Origin: Branchiostoma floridae
Lineage: Eukaryota > Chordata > Leptocardii > Amphioxiformes > Branchiostomatidae
Length of the DNA stretch: 64,000 nucleotides
Reading direction: 5' to 3'
Assembly (NCBI RefSeq): GCF_000003815.2
Contig: NC_049990.1
Coordinates: 7,788,758 to 7,852,757 of the forward strand
Below, one piece after another: positions 1 to 11,231 of this stretch. The notes beneath the pieces were generated by a model. That model searched no databases. It worked only from the letters and a program-made list of their open reading frames with translations, and was not told where the DNA came from. Every line of letters starts with the position of its first letter. Position 1 is the stretch's first letter. Position numbers and translations under genes: made by a program.

Positions 1-590
1 GAGCTAAATTCTTGATTTGTAAAGGGAGCTTAGCGGAGTTGGGTTTGTGAACTGGTGGCCTGGGTTCAGCGTACGTTCGAATTCAGGGAGCCAGTAGACT
101 GTTTATACTCGCCTCTTATGTTTCAGCTGAACTCAGCGAAACCGGATAGGGCAATGTTGATCAGTACTCAGGTCATACTGAAGGCTCATGCTTCTTGTTT
201 GTACAATTGTCTAAAAAACAGGTTTCTAAAGTCGCGGGTAGTATCAGTACTAGTACAATACGCCAGGTGCACTCAGTCGTATAGGCTTGCCACCTGCATT
301 AATTCTCCTGTACAGAGGGTGACCTCTGACCGACAACCTGGACCGGTTTGCGTGATGGCTCAGGCTCAGGGGGTCCAGTAGACATGTTTTTCGGGATGCA
401 CACGCACGGATGAGAGGTCGCCAAAAGTTCATCGTCTTTACGGACTGTTCAGGTGGGGGCAAAGACGACTGTTGGAGAGGGTGAACGTGAGCATATTTTC
501 TGGTCTTTGTCTGCTGTACAGTTGCAGAATTACTGAGTAATCATTTACCGTGCCGTAGTCACTACTAGGTACACCTACGTGTTGTTTGGC
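1..590. other. No gene recognised
   Basis: Left edge of the window. Short open frames on both strands have no recognisable domain, no repeats and no convincing splice context. The stretch ends at the left target-site copy (581-590) of the inverted-repeat element that follows. Confidence 0.5.
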
Positions 591-867
591 GGGTTCGCTT
601 AAAAGGCTGGGCTGTCTACCAGGCCAGGCTACCTGGCCTGTCTACCTGGCCTGGCTATCACGTCAGGCTACTCAGATCCCCCCATTAATAGCCCCATCAT
701 ATGGCACTCAGCCAAAATAGCTGATTGACAGGCATAGTAATTGCTGATCTCCAACCCTGCTAGTGCCAGTGACCCAAGGTTGCCCTGTCCACCACTGGCC
801 GGGCCCTTCGGGAATGTGTCTGGGAGTGGGAGGCCTTACTTGCAGCATGTCAGGAACACAAGTACCA

Positions 868-940
868 GCACTGTGTTTGTGTATGTTTGTGGGTGTGTAA
901 GTGTGTAAGTGTGTGTGTGTGTAGTGTGTGTGTGTGTAAG
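868..940. repeat. (GT)n microsatellite
   Basis: Interrupted GT/GTGTAA run inside the inverted-repeat element. A short open frame on the minus strand here is only the translated repeat. Confidence 0.85.
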
Positions 941-1117
941 AATGGGCTTGCCAACAACAGAAATTTGTTTCTTTATTGAATATCTATCTTCTAGAACAGA
1001 AACTATCTCAGCTTGTGCAACAAGAAGGGAGAGCATAAATCACTTGCTCACTGTAAAGCTAAACTTGTACTGACCAAGGGGGGTATAATTACATGTACCT
1101 CCTTGTAGTCACATAGC

Positions 1118-1325
1118 ATTTTTGAGGCTGTGGATTGTTATCCACTGTACAATTTTTGTGTCCAGGACAGAGCCCAATCCTCTCCTTCCACTGCCAATAA
1201 TCTCTCCAACCCCCTTGTACAAGTTGGAGTGGGGAAAGTACTGTTAACAGCACAGATTTTGTGACATGTCAAAGGATTTGAACCCAGGACCTCTGGTTTC
1301 TAGGTCTAACACCCTAAAGCATTTA
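1118..1325 (-). mobile_element. tRNA-derived SINE nested in the inverted-repeat element
   Basis: On the minus strand there is a tRNA-like head ending in a B-box-like GGGTTCAAATCC (complement of 1274-1285). It is preceded by a GTTAGACC...GAGGTCCT stretch resembling the anticodon and variable arms of a tRNA. The body downstream (to about 1118) has a headless relative at 61660-61810 in a PANK4 intron; both share a TTTTTGAGGC block and a CCNATCC(C)TCTCCTTC block. It is probably a Pol III-type SINE; the ends are approximate. Confidence 0.5.
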
Positions 1326-1618
1326 CCGAACACAGTACTGGTACAGTACTTGAATGTGTTCCTGGCAGCTGCAAGGAAGGCCTCCCAGACACATTCCCGA
1401 AGGGTCCAGCCAGTGGACAGGCCAACCCCAGGGCACTAACAGGGTTGACGATTAGCAATTACTATGCCTGTCAATCAGCTATTTGGGCTGAGTGCCACAT
1501 GATGGGGCTATGAATGGGGGGATCTGAGTAGCCTGACGTGATAGCCAGGCCAGGTAGACAGGCCAGGTAGCCTGGCCTGGTAGACAGCCCAGCCTTTTAA
1601 GCGAACCCGTTGTTTGGC

Positions 1619-2307
1619 ACACTTTTTATATTGTGTCTACGTGCGTGCCACGGCGTTCCAGTGTAGATTTAGTCTTGCCAAAGACATTTTTCACGCGTGT
1701 GTCAAAGTTCACCAAATGTTGTCCGTCGTCTGATCTGTATAATTTGTCTGTTCGCCCCGGTTGCACCCTTGGGATTACCATTTAATCTGATATATCAATA
1801 AGACCCTTTAGTCCCACCGAAAAGAGTTACAGTAACACTTGGGGTGTATGGCAACGTATACAGTGCATTATGTGCATTGAAAATGCACGTGTGTGTCGTG
1901 CACACAAAGAGAGTACGCTTCATCGTCACCATCTAGTGTTGGAACTTGAGAATGCATAACGAGCATGCCAATCTATAGTGTTTGCAGAAGAACGCTGTGC
2001 TTTCGTTGCATCAATGGCCCAACAGTGTTTATCACACAGTTTATAAAGTTATGCAAAAGTTAGGCAGGTACAGAAGTATTTAAGCAAGTACAGAAGCTAC
2101 AAAAGTCAAGCCGTCTTACGGAATACAAAAAAAAAAAAGAAAATGTACTGCTCAAATTCCAGTTGGTGCATGAACTGTCAAATTTAACGGCAATGTGTAA
2201 CGTGCATCCAAGACCAGTTTAAGCTCGGGCCGTGGTTTGGAACAAAGTGTCTATGTTGATATTGCTCCACCCTTAATCTGTACTCACCTGATTGTTTTTC
2301 AACATAG
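1619..2307. other. 5' flank of MCT-A, no coding gene seen
   Basis: Upstream region of MCT-A, ending at a splice acceptor (AACATAG, 2301-2307) nine bases before the ATG. A 5' UTR exon and promoter of MCT-A should therefore lie in or beyond this stretch, but I cannot place either. An A-rich run sits near 2128-2140. Confidence 0.4.
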
Positions 2308-2316
2308 GAAGAAAGT

Positions 2317-4956
2317 ATGGCAAAGGTGCAATTCTCTGAAAAGCCGCCAGATGGAGGATGGGGTTGGATGGTCGTGGTCGGCACCTTCTTCATCCATGTT
2401 GTGGTGGTCGGTTCGGCCAAGTCTTTCGGAGTGTTCTACGCAGAGTTCCGGGAGATTTTCCAAGAGAGTGCCGGGATAACGTCATTCATCGGCTCTATCC
2501 TGGGGGCTGTTCTGTTGATGTGCTGTGAGTATACAACTCTATCGTAACTAGGGCCTTGTTGATTTGATTTGATTTGATTTGATCATATGGATGACTTCTT
2601 CTGGGAACCCCCAAAAATTCATTCCTGTGAATTTTCGAATAAGATTGGCCGAGAAAAGTTGACTTTATTACGAAATCTTACTTGTTAGGAAGGTTGAACA
2701 AATGACTGAACACACAGAATATGCTATAACGTATTATGTATTTTTGATATTTACTCTGGGCAAGAGATAGTGTTACCATTGATAACTCCATGATTCTGTC
2801 TTGTTAATGTTCCTATAAATTGATGTTGATTACTGCCATCATTATAAAAGATGACGATGACCAAAGATGACATCAATGGTGATGTTCACATCTGTCTGTA
2901 GTATTGTCACCTTAAGAGGTAAGTAAACTAAACTTTATAAGAAGTTGACAATAAAAATGCTCCTAGTGATGCTTCAAGCTGCAATTAATCATCAACAATC
3001 AACGATGATGCATCACCTTCCAGCTCCCATCGCTGGTGCCCTGAGCAACCTGACCAGCTGCCGTACTGTGATCATCGCAGGGGGCGTCATTTCCGCTGTC
3101 GGGCTCGGCGCCAGCTTCTTCGCACAGACGATGATACACCTGTTCTTCAGTGTAGGAATTCTGACAGGTCGGTTTTTGTCTCCTTCTTTCTACTTCAGAC
3201 TTTTTACAAGCTTAGCCCTGGCTTAAAAAATGACATTATGCGTAGCAAATGGCGGCAATATTCATATATGTGGATATTCTGTCTGATGCCGGAGGGAGAG
3301 ACTGACAATGTTTTTATTCAGCACGTTTCGTAGAATAACAGCGTCCACCATAGCTTATCAAATGCCATACCTGACTCAGTAATGATTTGTTTAATCGTTG
3401 TTATTTCTTCAGGGTTCGGTCTATGCCTGGTGTACTCTCCAAGCCTGGCTATGATTGGACGCTACTTCGACAAGCGGCACGCTACAGCCAATGGGATCGC
3501 AGTTTGTGGATCTGGAGTCGGCATCTTCGCTCTCCCTCCGCTCTTCCAGTTCCTCATTGATGAGTTTGGGTGGAGAGGAGCTCTGCTAATCGTCGGTGGT
3601 TTATTGTTGAATAGCTGTGTTTGTGGTGCCCTGATGAAACCCATACACCTGGAGGAAGATCGTAGCCAAGAACAAGTCGACAGCGGATCACAGGGTAATA
3701 CCAATCTAAAAATGACTACAACCCTCGTTTCTATTGGTCAGAAGGTCATAGAAACCTTTGACTTCACGTTATTGAAGCAGCGTCCCTTCCTTGTTTACAG
3801 CGTGTCGTCATTTGGTACCTCGCTGGGCAACTCCATGATTTTTGTGCACCTTGTAGCGCATGCTCAAGATATCGGAGTAGAGAAAACACAGGCAGCGTTT
3901 CTACTGTCTATCATGGGGATATCAGAGGCCGTTTCCAGACTAATAAACGGTTGGCTGTCGGACAGAAGAAAGATCAGCAAGGTTTACTATTACATGATAG
4001 GCATTGCAGGACTGGGCATATCCAACATCGCCATACCGTTCGGGAGAACGTACACGGGGCTCGTGGTGTGCATGGTGGTGTACGGACTGTTCTCGGGTAT
4101 CTTCTACCCACTCATCGCCGTTCTGGTGCGGAAATACAGCGGAGTGTCCCGCATATCCGGCGGGCTTGGGTGGGCCTTTGTCTTCCAGGGCGCCGCCTTC
4201 CTGCTGGGACCACCCGTTGCAGGTAAGCAGTTAACCAATTGCAAGTAGAAATTCTTTAAATTGAAAGTTCATCTTGGTTGTTGGTAGAAGTTGTTCCGGA
4301 TAAAGCTGAACGGTGATTTCCGATACAAGAAATTGGACCATGTGGGGTGTCCTGTCTACATAACCTGACATCGACCAAGGTCGATTAGTCGAAAATTTGG
4401 ATAATACCAATTTATTTCTAGTGTTGGAAATTACAGTTCAACTTTATTCAGAAGTAGAAAGTTTTGTTACTTAGCTTGTATTAGTCTTGCCATTTGAAGA
4501 CTCGTTTCATAAGCTGTACCCTATATCATTGATTGAAGCACAACAATCTTTATCTATGCCATACCATATCCATGTGTGGATATTAAATGCTATGTGTTCT
4601 ACCCTGATGTACGTATATAGCCTTACCTGATGGTTTTTGAGTACCTAAAATGTACCCATGTCTCCCACTGCCCAGGCTGGCTGTATGATGCAACTGGTAA
4701 CTACGACATGTCTTTCTTCGCGGCTGCCATCTTTATTTTCGTGTCAGTGCTCGTGCTTCTCCTCAACCCGTGTTCAACAACCAGCAGGACACTCGGCCCT
4801 GGTACCGGTGGACTCCCGGACCGGCCAGACGGGATAGTGGTTCTTAGTCATGTGAAGCGGGATGTCAGTAGTGAGGACGGAATAGTGGTTCTTAGTCATG
4901 TGAAGCGAGATGTCAGTAGTGAGGACGGACAAAGTAACCCTGGTTTTTGCGGGTGA
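2317..4956 (+). CDS. MCT-A: SLC16/monocarboxylate-transporter-like protein (480 aa, 4 coding exons)
   Basis: Exons 2317-2524, 3024-3167, 3413-4222 and 4676-4956 join in phase 1 at every GT-AG junction to 480 codons plus stop. The product is a 12-helix major-facilitator protein of the MCT family, probably moving a monocarboxylate or similar solute with protons across a membrane; the substrate is not predictable. The family signature DGGWGW is at residues 12-17 just before helix 1. Lys35 aligns with the substrate-linked lysine of MCT1 (Lys38). The second signature, YFDKRHATANGIA, opens exon 3. By memory it is closest to the MCT12/MCT9 branch. The acidic, variable loop between helices 6 and 7 follows KPIHLEED. 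The cytosolic tail holds two in-frame copies of a 16-residue repeat. The start is chosen because it follows a UTR splice acceptor at 2307 and aligns with four paralogues. A candidate AATAAA is at 5148-5153. Confidence 0.92.
2561..2660. repeat. Interspersed repeat with GGATGACATCC-type core, copy 1
   Basis: In intron 1 of MCT-A. A (GATTT)n-like lead is followed by ATATGGATGAC and CTGGGAACCCCC. The same order of words recurs at 48511-48610 and 52751-52840, so this is a dispersed family of unknown class. Confidence 0.55.
4831..4926 (+). repeat. In-frame 48-bp tandem repeat, 2 copies, in MCT-A C-terminus
   Basis: Units 4831-4878 and 4879-4926 each encode GIVVLSHVKRDVSSED and differ at only a couple of bases. 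The paralogue MCT-C carries three copies at 11262-11405. Confidence 0.95.
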
Positions 4957-5902
4957 CCAGTAGAACCTTCTCTGTGTGTATGAAACACGATAACAAATGT
5001 GCAACATATGATCCAGCCGTTAGAATAGGATACAGTTTCTTGTACGGGTCGACTTAATACAAAGTATCCTTCATTAAAAGAGCACTTGGATTATGATACA
5101 AAGAGTTGTTCAGAGGGCACCAGAAAGACGAATGGCCGTGGCAAGAAAATAAAAAAGCGAAAGGTATCTATATCTTACATCCCCAGGTACATACTAAGCA
5201 GGAAACCGAACAATTAAAGCACGTGCTAAACGATACATTTGGCAGGTGCTCGGATAAATAAGAATGCCATGATCAGTAGGCTTTTAATTTTTTTTCAGAA
5301 ATCCTTTAATCCTTTATTCAGAACAAGACAAAAAATACATTTCTCAGATGCTAAGGAACTCAAGACTAGTATTTTTAATATCTACAAACATTGTACGATA
5401 AAGAAAAGAGTTATGATTTAGAGTAACCACTTTGTGTTAAGATGGTTTGTGTCACAACAATGGATGGTATAATGACTAAAGGTGTCAGCATCTGTTATCA
5501 TGGTAGACAGACTGTACGATGTCTGGTGACATTGAGTGATGATGGTTTGTGACTTACAGTGCAGTGAACAATGTAGGTCATATGTGAAAGATGAAAATCT
5601 GGGCCATGGCAATGTGCCAAGAATTTTTCCCTTTGACAAGTAGTTTATATCAGCTGCGTGAGTTTGATAGCAGATCTATATGCAAGGACTTTGGACATTA
5701 CAAGAGGCTGTCTTTAATGTATGATGGATTATAAAGACGTTACCAGTGGACATACTCGTACTTGGAGAAAATATGAATATAAAAATACATGCTTCACCAC
5801 TGTATATTTCAACTCTTTATGTTTGTGAAAATGATATTCATAAATGTGATCTATTCCATCTTTTACAATGTATAACGAGGCCTGTTTACAGGTCAATGGA
5901 CT
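4957..5902. other. Tail-to-tail intergenic stretch between MCT-A and MCT-B
   Basis: Holds the 3' UTRs of two convergent transporter genes. AATAAA at 5148-5153 could end the MCT-A transcript. I see no further gene, RNA or clear repeat. Confidence 0.5.
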
Positions 5903-8737
5903 TTACCTTTGACTTGTGCATGCGCAATTGGATTCGTGAGCGGTCTTATTTTGCTCTTCTGTAGTGACAGTAACGTCAGGTAGTTGCCTGACTTGAAGTC
6001 CCACCACCCCGTCACACTCGTCATGTGGGACGTCAGGGGCAGGCTTGCCGGACTCCAGCGCCCAGCTCTTCCCTTTCTTCGGGACGAGGAGGAGGAGAAC
6101 GACCACGGAGACGAAGATGAAGGTCGCAGCTGCATAGAAGGACATGTCGTAGTTTCCAGTGGCGTCATACAGCCAGCCTATAGGAACATATGGTGCAAAA
6201 GATGTGCTTTCATATCTTTAAGTCATTAAAACATTGTCAGGTAGATTAAAAATGAAGTAAAAAAACTACATTTTTCATGAAACAATCGAATCCAGTGAAA
6301 ATGAGGACTGTAGTCAACCATGTACTAGTGACTACCTGGTTGTAAGGACCACCTGGCCACTATTGTCATTTTTTGGTGGGCTCTTAAATTATTTTTCCAA
6401 TTGATTTAACTTCACTTAGCCATTGGAAGTCTTTGATTTGCCACTGTATACAAGTTTGACTACTTCAAAATGATTTTTGTTGACTACCAATTTAGTCAAA
6501 ATGTTAATTCAATCCATAGCTTTATACCTGCTATGGGTTGTCCAAGAAGATATGCGGCACCCTGGAAGACGAACGCCCACCCCAGTCCGCCGGAAATCCT
6601 GGAAACGCCGCTATATTTCCGTACAAGGACCGCGATCAGCGGGTAGAAGATGCCAGAAGAAATCCCATAGAACACCATGCACGCCACGAGGGCCGCGTAT
6701 GTCTGCGAGTGTGGTATGGCGATATTGCATATTCCCAACCCGACACAACCCACCATGTAAAAGTACAGTTTTCTGACGGGTAGCCTGTCTGACAGCCAAC
6801 CGTTTATTGGTCTTGCGACGGCTTCGACGATACCCAGAATGGACGGGAGGAATGCGGCTTGCGTTTTCTCTACTCCCAAAGCTTGAGCGTGCGCTACAAG
6901 GTGTACGAAAATCATAGCATTTCCTAACGTTAATCCGAACAAGGACAGACTGTAGACAAGAAAAGATCGGCTTTTCAATAAAGTCACGTCAAACGTTTCC
7001 AAAACGTTTTGACAGAATGGAATAATGGTTTTGCACGTTTTCGATGAAACGGTGACCTCCTCGTTTTCATTTTCAGCTTCTACGGCTTCACCTGCGCCTT
7101 TAAAATGTGTTGGTCTAAGCAAGGCGCCACAGACGCAGCCGTTTAGGGTAATGGCAGCGAAAATCAGGAGGGCGCCATTCCAGCTGTACTCGTCAATAAG
7201 GAACTGGAAGAGCGGCGAGAGGACGAACATGCTGACTCCGGTCCCGCTGATCGCTATCCCATTGGCTGTGGCGTGCCGCTTGTCGAAGTATTTTCCGACC
7301 ATCGCCAGACTTGGTGAGTACATCAAAGAATTTCCAAATCCTGCAAGGAATAATGATTATAAAAAATGACATATAGATACAAACACGTTTCAGGGCAGAC
7401 ATTTGTTCTCGGTTTGGAACTGTACAACATATACATTGCTCTATTTAAATCGTAGCGTATGAAATACTGAACATACTCTTTAGAAACCTCCAAGCAAATT
7501 TAACTTGTAACGCTTAACGGAAGTACGGCCTATTTATCTCATTATTTTAGTTAAAAAAAGTTTATCTGTCGAAAACCGTGTTAACTACTTTTACAGGTGA
7601 TAATGGTTGTCACAATGGTATAATATTATTTCACCAGTTCATTTACCAGATTTATTCCTCTTACTAGTGAATTAATGTGATAGAGGGGTGCTATCACATT
7701 TTTTCACTAGTAGCCTCTATCACATTAATTCACTAGTAAAATAGACTGTAGATGAAATAAACATTGTAAAACAAGTTATCCCAACTTTTCCAACTATCAC
7801 GTTTTCTGTCCTAAAATACTATTCAGAATTAAATAAATGTGATAAATAGTAAAGTCTTTAACGAAAAGGGGCATGCAGACTCTCATACAGCTTTGGCCCA
7901 GCTCCAGCGATACCATGATTCAAAGTGAAGAGGCTTTTTCGTATATACAATGAGGGATGCGCTTTCCACTCCCTTGATGATCGTCCAAAGTATCCAGACA
8001 AGGCGTACATACAGACCTGTTATCAGTCCAACGGTGATGATCAGGTGTACGATGTTTCGTGCGAAGTAGCTGACGCCGAGTCCCACGGCAGAAATGACGC
8101 CCCCTGCGATGACGACGGTACGGCAGCTGGTCAGGTTGCTTAGGGCACTGGCGATAGGGGCTGCAAAGCGTCAGGAATAAAATTAAAACAATTAAAATTT
8201 GATCACAACTTGCAAATTTAAGGTCGTAATGCATGTTAGCTTCGTCCAATACAAAGACATTGTTTGATTTTTTGATTGATTGATTGGTTGGTTGATTGAT
8301 TGATTGATTGATTGATAAGTTGATGCATGTACTTAAATCATTTTTGTCTATTGGATACTCATCTTAGAGATAATATCATCGTGTGATCCTCAACGAAATT
8401 CTGACTGAACAAAAACTGCTGTCAAGCTCAAAATACGGTCTTGTTGCATCTCACAGAGATATCCATTTATGTTGGTATACAGTATACAGTACAGACCTTT
8501 TCCCTTCAGAGATACTTCGAAGTACATGTTATACTCACAGCACATCAGTATGGTAGCTATGAAGACAGAACTGATGAAGGACGTGTTTCCCGCGCTTTCG
8601 TGGAAAACCTCTCGGAACTCCACGTAGAACACCCCGAGGGACCTGTACGATCCTATAGCCATGACGTGTACGAGGAACGTACCAAACACCACCATCCATC
8701 CCCAACCGCCATCTGGCGGTTTCCCCGCAGACTGCAT
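5903..8737 (-). CDS. MCT-B: SLC16/monocarboxylate-transporter-like protein (476 aa, 4 coding exons)
   Basis: In transcript order the exons are 8539-8737, 8017-8160, 6528-7340 and 5903-6177, all phase 1, giving 476 codons plus stop. The start Met at 8737 follows a splice acceptor (complement of CTGCAG just upstream) and aligns with MCT-E. A longer reading beginning at 8809 would ignore that acceptor. DGGWGW is at residues 9-14. The helix-1 lysine position is Arg32, a conservative change. YFDKRHATANGIAISGTGVS marks exon 3. The helix-8 motif reads IVEAVARPINGWLSDR, keeping the Arg but with Glu where MCT1 has Asp302. Exon 4 shares PKKGKSWALESGKPAPDVP with MCT-D and -E, but its last residues (from TTEEQNK) differ from theirs. 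It belongs to the B/D/E subtype and is convergent with MCT-A. Confidence 0.92.
7661..7739. repeat. Perfect 26-bp inverted repeat (hairpin) in MCT-B intron 2
   Basis: Arms 7661-7686 and 7714-7739 are exact reverse complements with a 27-base spacer. The spacer repeats fragments of the arm (CTATCACATT and TTCACTAGTAG). It could be a small foldback element or a structured intron segment; no other copy was noticed in this window. Confidence 0.9.
8267..8325. repeat. (GATT)n microsatellite
   Basis: Interrupted GATT/GGTT run in intron 1 of MCT-B. Confidence 0.9.
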
Positions 8738-9690
8738 CCGTCTGTCTTTCCAAAATTCTGCAGAACGAAAGCAAAATATGCGAAGACAATCGAATTTGAA
8801 AGGGTTCATTTTCGTCGACGCTTTTAGGGTGCGAGGATGGTAGTACAGTGCTGTGTGTGAATAGCCAGAATGTTTAGAATTAAATTGTTAAAACAAGTTA
8901 CTAATTTGAGGGCAGTGCCACATTGTCCACGTCTGTCCCAAAGCAAATTTAAAAAGAAAATGGCAAGAATCCCATAGTTGTATGGTCTTTGCAATGTCCG
9001 TTCATGCGAAGTTTTTTTAAAAGAAAGCCCCCGAGGATACCTCCCTAGAACGTGGGACAGTCGCATTACAGAGGTCACTAGATACATATGACGTGTGTAC
9101 ATCCATCAAACGACACAAATGCCAGGCGTCCGTGATGCACGTCCATGAAGATAGGACATCCTTCTAGAACATTATGCATTCCAATACCACTGATGAATGA
9201 TTTATCCGTCTCTTGACACCAGAAGTGCTGTTACGAAAACGCCGAGTCACAATCATACCTGAAGTTGTACGTTGCTGTCTGAGGTTGCCTGTTCTGAGAC
9301 CACCGTGTTCTGAGATGTTGCCGTAAGCAACTGCACTAGACTAGTTAGTCTATGTCGTATGACGTTTATTTGACCGTGAAAACACTGACTTAACCGAGTC
9401 ATATCTTTACAATATTAACAGGCCTATGGTTTATCACGATACCTTAAACCTTGGGACTGACACTGGGTCTAGGTCTAGATCTTACAGCCGTGACATTCAT
9501 AGTTGCATTGGACTCAATAGACCTACCTTAAATATAGACACCACGACTGCTCGGGGTACGATTTCTAGCTGTTCCACTGCTTGTTGTTGTTGGTGCACGC
9601 GCCAATGTCTCACCTGCTGTACGCTTTGTGTTTAATCAGGCGGAATCAGGGACAAAGGCCATGTGATTCCATTGTACCTGTTTTTATTCC
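8738..9690. other. MCT-B 5' flank, no coding gene seen
   Basis: Contains the UTR part of MCT-B exon 1 (up to an acceptor at about 8760) and, further right, its unplaced promoter. Near 9630-9700 a segment matches, in reverse, the repeat seen at 15005-15100. Confidence 0.45.
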
Positions 9691-9696
9691 GCTTGG

Positions 9697-9927
9697 CTAG
9701 GGATGGGATAGCCTCTACCAGGCTCCACAGGTCGCTGGAAAAATAGTAGAAATTGGCCAAATAAGACAGAAAACACGCAAAAGGAGTTAGATAGCCGAGG
9801 AATACAGTTTGCTGGCGGCCAACACTCCTAGGCCAATTAACTCCTACTAGGCTTTTGCCCCTAAATTGGCCAAAGTCCTCTATTACTATTCGGCCAGGCG
9901 GGAGTCTGGTAGAGACTAGGGATGGGA
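9697..9927. mobile_element. Small inverted-repeat element (MITE-like)
   Basis: CTCTACCAGGCTCC near 9712 and its imperfect complement GGAGTCTGGTAGAGA ending at 9915 form the ends of a roughly 207-bp element. A 12-base direct repeat, CTAGGGATGGGA, lies immediately outside at 9697-9708 and 9916-9927, as a target duplication would. Related ends occur near 14240-14280, 20936 and 26904. Confidence 0.6.
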
Positions 9928-10740
9928 GATCACTTGCGTGTTTTACGTCTTGCCAAACTTCCCTTGTACCACACGAGCAAAGTAGAAAGACTACTGAACA
10001 TATTCTGATGACGATGGTATGCAAGGACAAAGAATCCACGTGTCTTCTCTCCACTTTGCTGGCAATGATTAAAGTTGCAAAATGGTGAATTGACCGGAAG
10101 TACCCCCGATGATAGCTGGTGACAGTGTAGTCGACAAATCCACACTGTGGCTGTTGTTCAACATCACAGGAGACCTTGCGAAGTTTACAAATTTTTTTAC
10201 CAATTTGCTGTTTACTACCCAACAGCATCTGGCCGAGAGACTCATTTTACCTTTAATGCCAAACTAAAACTTGTGCTAACCAAGGAATGACATGACCTTG
10301 TCAGATCATACCAGGTGGAGAAAATATCTTTTTTAATATCTTTAAACGCGTCTTATCACTATGACTAATAAATACAGTCTATACTGCCTTTAGAAATGTT
10401 GGGTATCTGTTGCATAAACACTTAAAACAACGTTCTTGGAAAATTGATAATTACACAAAGATCTGAAACGCTTTATCCCGAGTGTGAAACTTGGAGTATC
10501 TGACTATGACATGTACATCTGTTTGTGTTTGTTGACCTTTCGCAGCGGCCTTCGTAACAATTGGATTCTACAATACCTGTCAAGTGTGACCTCCCGCATG
10601 ATTTGTATGAAGTGTTTACGGTTGACACATTTTGTGCTTGCAGCTGAAAAGATACACTGTGAAGCAGTGCCATTAGGAGGCTTCACAGTTCACACAAATA
10701 CACATACGAAAGCACACACACAAACACAAACAAACAAACG

Positions 10741-10785
<45 letters not shown>

Positions 10786-11231
10786 CTGCGGAAACGTAAC
10801 CTTGGTAAAGGCTAAGATGTATTCGAGTGTCAAAAGATCAATGTCCGCCTATAAAATGCCTAATTACAAAAAGGACGAATTGACGTTGTAACGTCTATAG
10901 CTATCACAATTTAAGAGGCACCTGTGAAGAGTTCCCCTTCTTTCGCTTGCTGTTACTACGTTCAATCTATCGTTATATGCAACATCAAATAATGCACAGT
11001 TTCATACACAGGTACAACATTTCACCCGCATATACGACTGGAACACCTATATATTTTACAAAGTTTTTAGGGTATCGAATTATGAGGCAGATGCACAAGC
11101 ATACGCCATTTACCCCTTGATGCAAAATTGTGTTGAATGCTTCGTTATTCCTTACTTTAACGGTTTTATCATATGATGCACATTTGATGGCATTTGATCG
11201 TGTTTCATACACTCAGAGAAGGTTCTACTAG
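9928..11231. other. Intergenic stretch between MCT-B and MCT-C, no gene recognised
   Basis: Downstream flank of MCT-C with a CA microsatellite at 10690-10783. No open frame with recognisable protein similarity. Confidence 0.45.
10690..10783. repeat. (CA)n microsatellite
   Basis: A 44-base CA run at about 10740-10783, preceded by degenerate CA/CAAA repeats. Confidence 0.95.

Larger units (their letters stand above)
591..1608. mobile_element. Non-autonomous DNA transposon with long terminal inverted repeats, Mutator-like
   Basis: The left arm (591 to about 875) is the imperfect reverse complement of the right arm (about 1330 to 1608), roughly 280 bp each. The tips GGGTTCGCTT and AAGCGAACCC are exact complements. 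The element is flanked by a perfect 10-bp direct repeat, GTTGTTTGGC, at 581-590 and 1609-1618. Long arms with 9-11 bp target duplications are typical of Mutator-like elements. No transposase is encoded. Each arm tip holds a small iterated CTACCTGGCCTG-type subrepeat (about 613-655). The interior carries a GT microsatellite and a SINE-like insert. Family assignment rests on structure only. Confidence 0.8.

Noticed and set aside
55-381. 108-codon open frame at the left edge
   Set aside because: No ATG-aligned family, no domain and no splice context.
8735-8809. Upstream Met (8809) as the MCT-B start
   Set aside because: A splice acceptor lies between it and the conserved Met at 8737, and the paralogues start at the latter.
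9632-10228. 198-codon open frame on the minus strand
   Set aside because: No recognisable domain, overlaps the inverted-repeat element at 9697-9927, and has no splice or start context like the neighbouring genes.
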